64,000 bases of DNA from Hyperoodon ampullatus (lineage: Eukaryota > Chordata > Mammalia > Artiodactyla > Ziphiidae): the NCBI GenBank assembly GCA_949752795.1, contig CATKHW010000058.1, positions 62,001 through 126,000 on the forward strand. Direction: 5' to 3'. The notes beneath the pieces were generated by a model that saw only the letters and a program-made list of their open reading frames with translations, was not told the DNA's origin and ran no database searches. A program made the translations under genes and the position numbers. Shown here in pieces: positions 51,626 to 63,797 of this stretch. How positions within the stretch are numbered: the stretch's first letter is position 1; every line of letters begins with the position of its first letter.

Positions 51626-53364
51626 CTGGGAAATTCTTTACAATTCCTTCAAGGTCTCTGATGAAAGCTGGAATGACCCTATCTACAACGACAGCTGGAT
51701 GTGGCATAAGGAGGGACACTTGGGACTGAGACGATTGGTGAGATTGGGTGAGCAAATGCAGACACTTTAAAGCAATAATGCATGGCACCCATTCCATGGG
51801 TCTGAACTCTCCAGGTTGAAGGGAATGTTACTACAGCTATAACATGTGCGGGAAACCTAGAGAACGGAAACACTGTGAATACGAAAGGTTTCTAAAACTC
51901 AACGAATAGTCCCACCCCTGGTGCTCCGGTTTGACTTTCGGTCTGCTTTACTATCAACCTCCCAACTTGGAGAGACAGCCCCTTTAACCTCTTGGTTCGC
52001 ACAGGTTGCCAACTTGGCAGAGGATGAAAGGGAAGAGGGAGAACCAATGAGAGAGTAGCTGTTAGGCATTTGGACGGGCACATATCACTGTTATTTCCCG
52101 GCAGGAAGAAGAATTAACCAAATTCTCAGCCACCCACCGGGAACCAGTATAGGTCCTGAACCAAAATTTTGGACTTGCGGTCAGCTCACCAAAAGCGAGT
52201 TGAAAAATGGAGCTCAGGGGCACAGCAATTCACAAACTGGCCGAGTAATAAAGGACAACTATCGTCCAAAAATCTGTTGAGGGAAGGCAACGAGGCGGAC
52301 TTGAAAGCGAGGCAGAATAGCAGGAAACAGATTTCAAGAGGTACGTTGGAATCGCCTTTAAAGCACAGGAAGAGGGGCACAACTTCGACAATGATGCACT
52401 TGGCCAAAAAGGGCGTATGCGTTTTCTCCTGAATATATTCAGGAGAAAACGCATACGCCCTTTTTGGCCAAGCAAGCAAGCGGGCAATGCAAATCTGCAC
52501 TACAAAGAAGTATCACTTCCCACCGGTCAAAAGGGACATCCACAAAATGTGTAAGAACAAGAAAGGCAAGACAGGCCCTGGAGAACACGGAGCCTTGTTA
52601 TGCTGATGGGCGGGATGTAAATTGCCAACTGCCTCTCTGGAGGAGTGCATTCTGTTCCCTAAAACAAGTAAAGAACAGAGCTACAGAGCCAAGGGCACTA
52701 CCAGTCTAGGGAATATACCTTGGGAAAACTGAAAATCAATAAGACAGAGCCACCCCAAAATTTAGGGCTGCACTGCCTACAAGGACCTCAACTTGGATAC
52801 ACCTTAAGTATCCCAGAAAATATAAACATGGTTCAAAAAATTGTGGTACTTACGTACGATGGAATATCCCTCAGCCATGAAATCAATGTCATAAGACCAG
52901 TAGCAGCAAAATGGGTGGATTCAGGTACGATGATTCTAAGTGAAATAAGTCACACAGAAAAAGAAACTTATCATAAGATATCACTTATGAAGATCCTGTA
53001 AACATGGCTACACTTGAAGTGAGTTAGGAAAGAGAACAGTGTCTCACATTTAGAAAACACTCTTATACCTGCTTAAGGGAGAAGGAGAGGTGGGGTGATG
53101 CATAAAACCAGAGTTTGATATAAGCACAGGTACCGTTCCAAAAACCAACTATGGAATAGACAAGACCTACACCATCCTCAGCGAAAGGGACTCAAAACCC
53201 CATATTTCCCGCAGAGGAAAATATCTGACTAGTAAGAATCTTAAAACCTATGTATTGATATGTCTCCGTAAGGGAATCAAGTGTGTCTAGACTGGCATAA
53301 ACATGGCAGCGAGAATCAGCTCAAACCCACTATAAAAAGGAATTTCAAAAACAAAACAAAAAAA
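51626..53364 (+). repeat. Satellite monomer M30 (hexamer position 4, copy B)
   Basis: Copy of M24 at +10,434 bp with all five of its marker variants (ctttcggt at 51935). Perfect palindrome 52399-52472. Confidence 0.96.
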
Positions 53365-55103
53365 CTGGGAAATTCTTTGCAATTCCTTCAGGGTCTCTGA
53401 TGAAGGCTGGAATGACCCTATCTACAACGACAGCTGGATGTGGCATAAGGAGGGACACTTGGGACTGAGACGATTGGTGAGATTGGGTGAGCAAATGCAG
53501 ACCCTTTAAAGCAATAATGCATGGCACCCATTCCATGGGTCCGAACTCTCCAGGTTGAAGGGAATATTACTACAGCTATAACAAGTGCGGGAAACCTAGA
53601 GAACGGACACACTGTGAATACGAAAGGTTTCTAAAACTCAACGCATAGTCCCTCTCCTGGTGCTCCGGTTTGACTTTCCGTCTGCTATACTATCAACCTC
53701 CCAACTTGGAGAGACAGCCCCTTTAACCTCTTGGTTCGCACAGGTTGCCAATTTGGCAGAGGATGAAAGGGAAGAGGGAGAACCAATGAGAGAGTAGCTG
53801 TTAGGCATTTGGACGGGCACATATCACTGTAATTTCCCGGCAGGAAGAAGAATTAACCAAATTCTCAGCCACCCACCGGGAACCAGTATAGGTCCTGAAC
53901 CAAAAGTTTGGAATTGCGGTCAGCTCACCAAAAGCGAGTTGAAAAATGGAGCTCAGGGGCACAGCAATTCACAAACTGGCCGAGTAATAAAGGACAACTA
54001 TCGTCCAAAAATCTGTTGAGGGAAGGCAACGAGGCGGACTTGAAAGCGAGGCAGAATAGCAGGAAACAGATTTCAAGAGGTACGTTGGAATCGCCTTTAA
54101 AGCACAGGAAGAGGGGCACAACTTCGACAATGATGCACTTGGCCAAAAAGGGCGTATGCGTTTTCTCCTGAATATATTCAGGAGAAAACGCATACGCCCT
54201 TTTTGGCCAAGCAAGCAAGCGGGCAATGCAAATCTGCACTACAAAGAAGTATCACTTCCCACCGGTCAAAAGGGACATCCACAAAATGTGTAAGAACAAG
54301 AAAGGCAAGACAGGCCCTGGAGAACAGGGAGCCTTGTTATGCTGATGGGCGGGATGTAAATTGCCAACTGCCTCTCTGGAGGAGTGCATTCTGTTCCCTA
54401 AAACAAGTAAAGAACAGAGCTACAGAGCCAAGGGCACTACCAGTCTAGGGAATATACCTTGGGAAAACTGAAAATCAATAAGACAGAGCCACCCCAAAAT
54501 TTAGGGCTGCACTGCATACAAGGACCTCAACTTGGATACACCTTAAGTATCCCAGAAAATATAAACATGGTTCAAAAAATTGTGGTACTTACGTACGATG
54601 GAATATCCCTCAGCCATGAAATCAATGTCATAAGACCAGTAGCAGCAAAATGGGTGGATTCAGGTACGATGATTCTAAGTGAAATAAGTCACACAGAAAA
54701 AGAAACTTATCATAAGATATCACTTATGAAGATCCTGTAAACATGGCTACACTTGAACTGAGTTAGGAAAGAGAACAGTGTCTCACATTTAGAAAACACT
54801 CTTATACCTGCTTAAGGGGGAAGGAGAGGTGGGGTGATGCATAAAACCAGAGTTTGATATAAGCACAGGTACCGTTCCAAAAACCAACTATGGAATAGAC
54901 AAGACCTACACCGTCCTCAGCGAAAGGGACTCAAAACCCCATATTTCCCGCAGAGGAAAATATCTGACTAGTAAGAATCTTAAAACCTATGTATTGATAT
55001 GTCTCCGTAAGGGAATCAAGTGTGTCTAGACTGGCATAAACATGGCAGCGAGAATCAGCTCAAACCCACTATAAAAAGGAATTTCAAAAACAAAACAAAA
55101 AAA
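53365..55103 (+). repeat. Satellite monomer M31 (hexamer position 5, copy B)
   Basis: Copy of M25 at +10,434 bp, with perfect palindrome 54138-54211, ctgctatac and tttggaattgcgg. Confidence 0.96.
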
Positions 55104-56842
55104 CTGGGAAATTCTTTACAATTCCTTCAGGGTCTCTGATGAAGGCTGGAATGACCCTATCTACAACGACAGCTGGATGTGGCATAAGGAGGGACACTTG
55201 GGACTGAGACGATTGGTGAGATTGGGTGAGCAAATGCAGACCCTTTAAAGCAATAATGCATGGCACCCATTCCATGGGTCCGAACTCTCCAGGTTGAAGG
55301 GAATATTACTACAGCTATAACAAGTGCGGGAAACCTAGAGAACGGACACACTGTGAATACAAAAGGTTTCTAAAACTCAACGCATAGTCCCTCTCCTGGT
55401 GCTCCGGTTTGACTTTCCGTCTGCTATACTATCAACCTCCCAACTTGGAGAGACAGCCCCTTTAACCTCTTGGTTCGCACAGGTTGCCAATTTGGCAGAG
55501 GATGAAAGGGAAGAGGGAGAACCAATGAGAGAGTAGCTGTTAGGCATTTGGACGGGCACATATCACTGTAATTTCCCGGCAGGAAGAAGAATTAACCAAA
55601 TTCTCAGCCACCCACCGGGAACCAGTATAGGTCCTGAACCAAAAGTTTGGACTTGCGGTCAGCTCACCAAAAGCGAGTTGAAAAATGGAGCTCAGGGGCA
55701 CAGCAATTCACAAACTGGCCGAGTAATAAAGGACAACTATCATCCAAAAATCTGTTGAGGGAAGGCAACGAGGCGGACTTGAAAGCGAGGCAGAATAGCA
55801 GGAAACAGATTTCAAGAGGTACGTTGGAATCGCCTTTAAAGCACAGGAAGAGGGGCACAACTTCGACAATGATGCACTTGGCCAAAAAGGGCGTATGCGT
55901 TTTCTCCTGAATATATTCAGGAAAAAACGCATACGCCCTTTTTGGCCAAGCAAGCAAGCGGGCAATGCAAATCTGCACTGCAAAGAAGTATCACTTCCCA
56001 CCGGTCAAAAGGGACATCCACAAAATGTGTAAGAACAAGAAAGGCAAGACAGGCCCTGGAGAACAGGGAGCCTTGTTATGCTGATGGGTGGGATGTAAAT
56101 TGCCAACTGCCTCTCTGGAGGAGTGCATTCTGTTCCCTAAAACAAGTAAAGAACAGAGCTACAGAGCCAAGGGCACTACCAGTCTAGGGAATATACCTTG
56201 GGAAAACTGAAAATCAATAAGACAGAGCCACCCCAAAATTTAGGGCTGCACTGCATACAAGGACCTCAACTTGGATACACCTTAAGTATCCCAGAAAATA
56301 TAAACATGGTTCAAAAAATTGTGGTACTTACGTACGATGGAATATCCCTCAGCCATGAAATCAATGTCATAAGACCAGTAGCAGCAAAATGGGTGGATTC
56401 AGGTACGATGATTCTAAGTGAAATAAGTCACACAGAAAAAGAAACTTATCATAAGATATCACTTATGAAGATCCTGTAAACATGGCTACACTTGAAATGA
56501 GTTAGGAAAGAGAACAGTGTCTCACATTTAGAAAACACTCTTATACCAGCTTAAGGGGGAAGGAGAGGTGGGGTGATGCATAAAACCAGAGTTTGATATA
56601 AGCACAGGTACCGTTCCAAAAACCAACTATGGAATAGACAAGACCTACACCGTCCTCAGCGAAAGGGACTCAAAACCCCATATTTCCCGCAGAGGAAAAT
56701 ATCTGACTTGTAAGAATCTTAAAAACTATGTATTGATATGTCTCCGTAAGGGAATCAAGTGTGTCTAGACTGGCATAAACATGGCAGCGAGAATCAGCTC
56801 AAACCCACTATAAAAAGGAATTTCAAAAACAAAACAAAAAAA
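55104..56842 (+). repeat. Satellite monomer M32 (hexamer position 6, copy B)
   Basis: Matches M26 at +10,434 bp up to 56708. It then departs (ctgacttgtaag, cttaaaaactatg, ctccgtaagg), marking the right edge of the higher-order repeat. Palindrome 55877-55950 has aggaaaaaac. Confidence 0.96.
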
Positions 56843-58581
56843 CTGGGAAATTCTTTACAAATCCTTCAGGGTCTCTGATGAAGGCTGGAATGACCCTATC
56901 TACAACGACAGCTAGATGTGGAATAAGGAGGGACACTTGGGACTGAGACGATTGGTGAGATTGGGTGAGCAAATGCAGACCCTTTAAAGCAATAATGCAT
57001 GGCACCCATTCCATGGGTCCGAACTCTCCAGGTTGAAGGGAATATTACTACAGCTATAACAAGTGCGGGAAACCTAGAGAACGGACACACTGTGAATACG
57101 AAAGGTTTCTAAAACTCAACGCATAGTCCCTCTCCTGGTGCTCCGGTTTGACTTTCCGTCTGCTATACTATCAACCTCCCAACTTGGAGAGACAGCCCCT
57201 TTAACCTCTTGGTTCGCACAGGTTGCCAATTTGGCAGAGGATGAAAGGGAAGAGGGAGAACCAATGAGAGAGTAGCTGTTAGGCATTTGGACGGGCACAT
57301 ATCACTGTAATTTCCCGGCAGGAAGAAGAATTAACCAAATTCTCAGCCACCCACCGGGAACCAGTATAGGTCCTGAACCAAAAGTTTGGACTTGCGGTCA
57401 GCTCACCAAAAGCGAGTTGAAAAATGGAGCTCAGGGGCACAGCAATTCACAAACTGGCCGAGTAATAAAGGACAACTATCGTCCAAAAATCTGTTGAGGG
57501 AAGGCAACGAGGCGGACTTGAAAGCGAGGCAGAATAGCAGGAAACAGATTTCAAGAGGTACGTTGGAATCACCTTTAAAGCACAGGAAGAGGGGCACAAC
57601 TTCGACAATGATGCACTTGGCCAAAAAGGGCGTATGCGTTTTCTCCTGAATATATACAGGAAAAAACGCATACGCCCTTTTTGGCCAAGCAAGCAAGCGG
57701 GCAATGCAAATCTGCACTACAAAGAAGTATCACTTCCCACCGGTCAAAAGGGACATCCACAAAATGTGTAAGAACAAGAAAGGCAAGACAGGCCCTGGAG
57801 AACAGGGAGCCTTGTTATGCTGATGGGCGGGATGTAAATTGCCAACTGCCTCTCTGGAGGAGTGCATTCTGTTCCCTAAAACAAGTAAAGAACAGAGCTA
57901 CAGAGCCAAGGGCACTACCAGTCTAGGGAATATACCTTGGGAAAACTGAAAATCAATAAGACAGAGCCACCCCAAAATTTAGGGCTGCACTGCATACAAG
58001 GACCTCAACTTGGATACACCTTAAGTATCCCAGAAAATATAAACATGGTTCAAAAAATTGTGGTACTTACGTACGATGGAATATCCCTCAGCCATGAAAT
58101 CAATGTCATAAGACCAGTAGCAGCAAAATGGGTGGATTCAGGTACGATGATTCTAAGTGAAATAAGTCACACAGAAAAAGAAACTTATCATAAGATATCA
58201 CTTATGAAGATCCTGTAAACATGGCTACACTTGAAATGAGTTAGGAAAGAGAACAGTGTCTCACATTTAGAAAACACTCTTATACCAGCTTAAGGGGGAA
58301 GGAGAGGTGGGGTGATGCATAAAACCAGAGTTTGATATAAGCACAGGTACCGTTCCAAAAACCAACTATGGAATAGACAAGACCTACACCGTCCTCAGCG
58401 AAAGGGACTCAAAACCCCATATTTCCCGCAGAGGAAAATATCTGACTAGTAAGAATCTTAAAACCTATGTATTGATATGTCTCCGTAAGGGAATCAAGTG
58501 TGTCTAGACTGGCATAAACATGGCAGCGAGAATCAGCTCAAACCAACTATAAAAAGGAATTTCAAAAACAAAACAAAAAAA
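56843..58581 (+). repeat. Satellite monomer M33
   Basis: Related to M26 and M32 (ctgctatac, gaaatgag, accagctta) but with private agctagatgtgg and gtggaataagg. Palindrome 57616-57689 has two mismatches (atatatacagg and aggaaaaaac). Confidence 0.96.
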
Positions 58582-60320
58582 CTGGGAAATTCTTTACAAT
58601 TCCTTCAGGGTCTCTGATGAAGGCTGGAATGACCCTATCTACAACGACAGCTGGATGTGGCATAAGGAGGGAAACTTGGGACTGAGACGATTGGTGAGAT
58701 TGGGTGAGCAAATGCAGACCCTTTAAAGCAATAATGCATGGCACCCATTCCATGGGTCCGAACTCTCCAGGTTGAAGGGAATATTACTACAGCTATAACA
58801 TGTGCGGGAAACCTAGAGAACGGACACACTGTGAATACGAAAGGTTTCTAAAACTCGACGCATAGTCCCTCTCCTGGTGCTCCGGTTTGACTTTCCGTCT
58901 GCTTTACTATCAACCTCCCAACTTGGAGAGACAGCGCCTTTAACCTCTTGGTTTGCACAGGTTGCCAATTTGGCAGAGGATGAAAGGGAAGAGGGAGAAC
59001 CAATGAGAGAGTAGCTGTTAGGCATTTGGACGGGCACATATCACTGTAATTTCCCGGCAGGAAGAAAAATTAACCAAATTCTCAGCCACCCACCGGGAAC
59101 CAGTATAGGTCCTGAACCAAAATTTTGGACTTGCGGTCAGCTCACCAAAAACGAGTTGAAAAATGGAGCTCAGGGGCACAGCAATTCACAAACTGGCCGA
59201 GTAATAAAGGACAACTATCGTCCAAAAACCTGTTGAGGGAAGGCAACGAGGCGGACTTGAAAGCGAGGCAGAATAGCAGGAAACAGATTTCAAGAGGTAC
59301 GTTGGAATCGCCTTTAAAGCACAGGAAGAGGGGCACAACTTCCACAATGATGCACTTGGCCAAAAAGGGCGTATGCGTTTTCTCCTGAATATATTCAGGA
59401 GAAAACGCATATGCCCTTTTTGGCCAAGCAAGCAAGCGGGCAATGCAAATCTGCACTACAAAGAAGTATCACTTCCCACCGGTCAAAAGGGACATCCACA
59501 AAATGTGTAAGAACAAGAAAGGCAAGACAGGCCCTGGAGAACAGGGAGCCTTGTTATGCTGATGGGCGGGATGTAAATTGCCAACTGCCTCTCTGGAGGA
59601 GTGCATTCTGTTCCCTAAAACAAGTAAAGAACAGAGCTACAGAGCCAAGGGCACTACCAGTCTTGGGAATATACCTTGGGAAAACTGAAAATCAATAAGA
59701 CAGAGCCACCCCAAAATTTAGGGCTGCACTGTATACAAGGACCTGAACTTGGATACACCTTAAGTATCCCAGAAAATATAAACATGGTTCAAAAAATTGT
59801 GGTACTTACGTACGATGGAATATCCCTCAGCCATGAAATCAATGTCATAAGACCAGTAGCAGCAAAATGGGTGGATTCAGGTACGATGATTCTAAGTGAA
59901 ATAAGTCACACAGAAAAAGAAACTTATCATAAGATATCACTTATGAAGATCCTGTAAACATGGCTACACTTGAACTGAGTTAGGAAAGAGAACAGTGTCT
60001 CACATTTAGAAAACACTCTTATACCTGCTTAAGGGGGAAGGAGAGGTGGGGTGATGCATAAAACCAGAGTTTGATATAAGCACAGGTACCGTTCCAAAAA
60101 CCAACTATGGAATAGACAAGACCTACACCGTCCTCAGCGAAAGGGACTCAAAACCCCATATTTCCCGCAGAGGAAAATATCTGACTAGTAAGAATCTTAA
60201 AACCTATGTATTGATATGTCTCCATAAGGGAATCATGTGTGTCTAGACTGGCATAAACATGGCAGCGAGAATCAGCTCAAACCCACTATAAAAAGGAATT
60301 TCAAAAACAAAACAAAAAAA
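58582..60320 (+). repeat. Satellite monomer M34
   Basis: Diverged copy with many private changes: gggaaacttgg, aactcgacgc, gtttgcacagg, aaaaacctg and cagtcttggg. It shares cagcgcctt with M35 only. Palindrome 59355-59428 has catatgccc in the right arm, a CpG transition. Confidence 0.96.
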
Positions 60321-62058
60321 CTGGGAAATTCTTTACAATTCCTTCAAGGTCTCTGATGAAAGCTGGAATGACCCTATCTACAACGACAGCTGGATGTGGC
60401 ATAAGGAGGGACACTTGGGACTGAGACGATTGGTGAGATTGGGTGAGCAAATGCAGACACTTTAAAGCAATAATGCATGGCACCCATTCCATGGGTCCGA
60501 ACTCTCCAGGTTGAAGGGAATATTACTACAGCTATAACATGTGCGGGAAACCTAGAGAACGGACACACTGTGAATACGAAAGGTTTCTAAAACTCAACGC
60601 ATAGTCCCTCTCCTGGTGCTCCGGTTTGACTTTCCGTCTGCTTTACTATCAACCTCCCAACTTGGAGAGACAGCGCCTTTAACCTCTTGGTTCGCACAGG
60701 TTGCCAATTTGGCAGAGGATGAAAGGGAAGAGGGAGAACCAATGAGAGAGTAGCTGTTAGGCATTTGGACGGGCACATATCACTGTAATTTCCCAGCAGG
60801 AAGAAGAATTAACCAAATTCTCAGCCACCCACCGGGAACCAGTATAGGTCCTGAACCAAAATTTTGGACTTGCGGTCAGCTCACCAAAAACGAGTTGAAA
60901 AATGGAGCTCAGGGGCCCAGCAATTCACAAACTGGCCGAGTAATAAAGGAGAACTATCGTCCAAAAATCTGTTGAGGGAAGGCAACGAGGCGGACTTGAA
61001 AGCGAGGCAGAATAGCAGGAAACAGATTTCAAGAGGTACGTTGGAATCGCCTTTAAAGCACAGGAAGAGGGGCACAACTTCGACAATGATGCACTTGGCC
61101 AAAAAGGGCGTATGCGTTTTCTCCTGAATATATTCAGGAGAAAACGCATACGCCCTTTTTGGCCAAGCAAGCAAGCGGGCAATGCAAATCTGCACTACAA
61201 AGAAGTATCACTTCCCACCGGTCAAAAGGGACATCCACAAAATGTGTAAGAACAAGAAAGGCAAGACAGGCCCTGGAGAACAGGGAGCCTTGTTATGCTG
61301 ATGGGCGGGATGTAAATTGCCAACTGCCTCTCTGGAGGAGTGCATTCTGTTCCCTAAAACAAGTAAAGAACAGAGCTACAGAGCCAAGGGCACTACCAGT
61401 CTAGGGAATATACCTTGGGAAAACTGAAAATCAATAAGACAGAGCCACCCCAAAATTTAGGGCTGCACTGCATACAAGGACCTCAACTTGGATACACCTT
61501 AAGTATCCCAGAAAATATAAACATGGTTCAAAAAATTGTGGTACTTACGTACGATGGAATATCCCTCAGCCATGAAATCAATGTCATAAGACCAGTAGCA
61601 GCAAAATGGGTGGATTCAGGTACGATGATTCTAAGTGAAATAAGTCACACAGAAAAAGAAACTTATCATAAGATATCACTTATGAAGATCCTGTAAACAT
61701 GGCTACACTTGAACTGAGTTAGGAAAGAGAACAGTGTCTCACATTTAGAAAACACTCTTATACCTGCTTAAGGGAGAAGGAGAGGTGGGGTGATGCATAA
61801 AACCAGAGTTTGATATAAGCACAGGTACCGTTCCAAAAACCAACTATGGAATAGACAAGACCTACACCGTCCTCAGCGAAAGGGACTCAAAACCCCATAT
61901 TTCCCGCAGAGGAAAATATCTGACTAGTAAGAATCTTAAAACCTATGTATTGATATGTCTCCATAAGGGAATCATGTGTGTCTAGACTGGCATAAACATG
62001 GCAGCGAGAATCAGCTCAAACCCACTATAAAAAGGAATTTCAAAAACAAAAAAAAAAA
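60321..62058 (+). repeat. Satellite monomer M35 (1738 bp)
   Basis: The only complete monomer of altered length. The second C of the A-rich tail is missing, leaving an uninterrupted run of 11 A at 62048-62058. Perfect palindrome 61094-61167. ggggcccagc and aaggagaac are private. Confidence 0.96.
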
Positions 62059-63797
62059 CTGGGAAATTCTTTACAATTCCTTCAGGGTCTCTGATGAAAG
62101 CTGGAATGACCCTATCTACAACGACAGCTGGATGTGGCATAAGGAGGGACACTTGGGACTGAGACGACTGGTGAGATTGGGTGAGCAAATGCAGACCCTT
62201 TAAAGCAATAATGCATGGCACCCATTCCATGGGTCCGAACTATCCAGGTTGAAGGGAATATTACTACAGCTATAACATGTGCGGGAAACCTAGAGAACGG
62301 ACACACTGTGAATACGAAAGGTTTCTAAAACTCAACGCATAGTCCCTCTCCTGGTGCTCTGGTTTGACGTTCCGTCTGCTTTACTATCAACCTCCCAACT
62401 TGGAGAGACAGCCCCTTTAACCTCTTGGTTCGCACAGGTTGCCAATTTGGCAGAGGATGAAAGGGAAGAGGGAGAACCAATGAGAGAGTAGCTGTTAGGC
62501 ATTTGGACGGGCACATATCACTGTAATTTCCCGGCAGGAAGAAGAATTAACCAAATTCTCAGCCACCCACCGGGAACCAGTATAGGTCCTGAACCAAAAT
62601 TTTGGACTTGCGGTCAGCTCACCAAAAACGAGTTGAAAAATGGAGCTCAGGGGCACAGCAATTCACAAACTGGCCGAGTAATAAAGGACAACTATCGTCC
62701 AAAAATCTGTTGAGGGAAGGCAACGAGGCGGACTTGAAAGCGAGGCAGAATAGCAGGAAACAGATTTCAAGAGGTACGTTGGAATCGCCTTTAAAGCACA
62801 GGAAGAGGGGCACAACTTCGACAATGATGCACTTGGCCAAAAAGGGCGTATGCGTTTTCTCCTGAATATATTCAGGAGAAAACGCATACGCCCTTTTTGG
62901 CCAAGCAAGCAAGCGGGCAATGCAAATCTGCACTACAAAGAAGTATCACTTCCCACCGGTCAAAAGGGACATCCACAAAATGTGTAAGAACAAGAAAGGC
63001 AAGACAGGCCCTGGAGAACAGGGAGCCTTGTTATGCTGATGAGCGGGATGTAAATTGCCAACTGCCTCTCTGGAGGAGTGCATTCTGTTCCCTAAAACAA
63101 GTAAAGAACAGAGCTACAGAGCCAAGGGCACTACCAGTCTAGGGAATATACCTTGGGAAAACTGAAAATCAATAAGACAGAACCACCCCAAAATTTAAGG
63201 CTGCACTGCATACAAGGACCTCAACTTGGATACACCTTAAGTATCCCAGAAAATATAAACATGGTTCAAAAAATTGTGGTACTTACGTACGATGGAATAT
63301 CCCTCAGCCATGAAATCAATGTCATAAGACCAGTAGCAGCAAAATGGGTGGATTCAGGTACGATGATTCTAAGTGAAATAAGTCACACAGAAAAAGAAAC
63401 TTATCATAAGATATCACTTATGAAGATCCTGTAAACATGGCTACACTTGAACTGAGTTAGGAAAGAGAACAGTGTCTCACATTTAGAAAACACTCTTATA
63501 CCTGCTTAAGGGGGAAGGAGAGGTGGGGTGATGCATAAAACCAGAGTTTGATATAAGCACAGGTACCGTTCCAAAAACCAACTATGGAATAGACAAGACC
63601 TACACCGTCCTCAGCGAAAGGGACTCAAAACCCCATATTTCCCGCAGAGGAAAATATCTGACTAGTAAGAATCTTAAAACCTATGTATTGATATGTCTCC
63701 ATAAGGGAATCATGTGTGTCTAGACTGGCATAAACATGGCAGCGAGAATCAGCTCAAACCCACTATAAAAAGGAATTTCAAAAACAAAACAAAAAAA
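62059..63797 (+). repeat. Satellite monomer M36
   Basis: Perfect palindrome 62832-62905. Private changes are gacgactgg, aactatccagg, tttgacgttcc and gatgagcggg. It shares cagaaccacc and tttaaggctg with M16, and atcatgtgtg with M34 and M35. Confidence 0.96.

Larger units (their letters stand above)
35222..56708 (+). repeat. Hexameric higher-order repeat, period 10,434 bp (about 2.06 copies)
   Basis: Six consecutive monomers are repeated in the same order. Copy A is 35222-45655 and copy B is 45656-56089, with a further 619 bp of a third period up to 56708. Every rare variant found in A recurs exactly 10,434 bp later: ctttcggt (41501 and 51935), the t of gggtggg (45655 and 56089), plus ctgttattt, aacacggag, accatcctc and ggtatgttgg. 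I found no difference between the copies at any site compared. Left edge is set by 35221 (C versus T), right edge by 56709 (T versus A). Confidence 0.9.
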
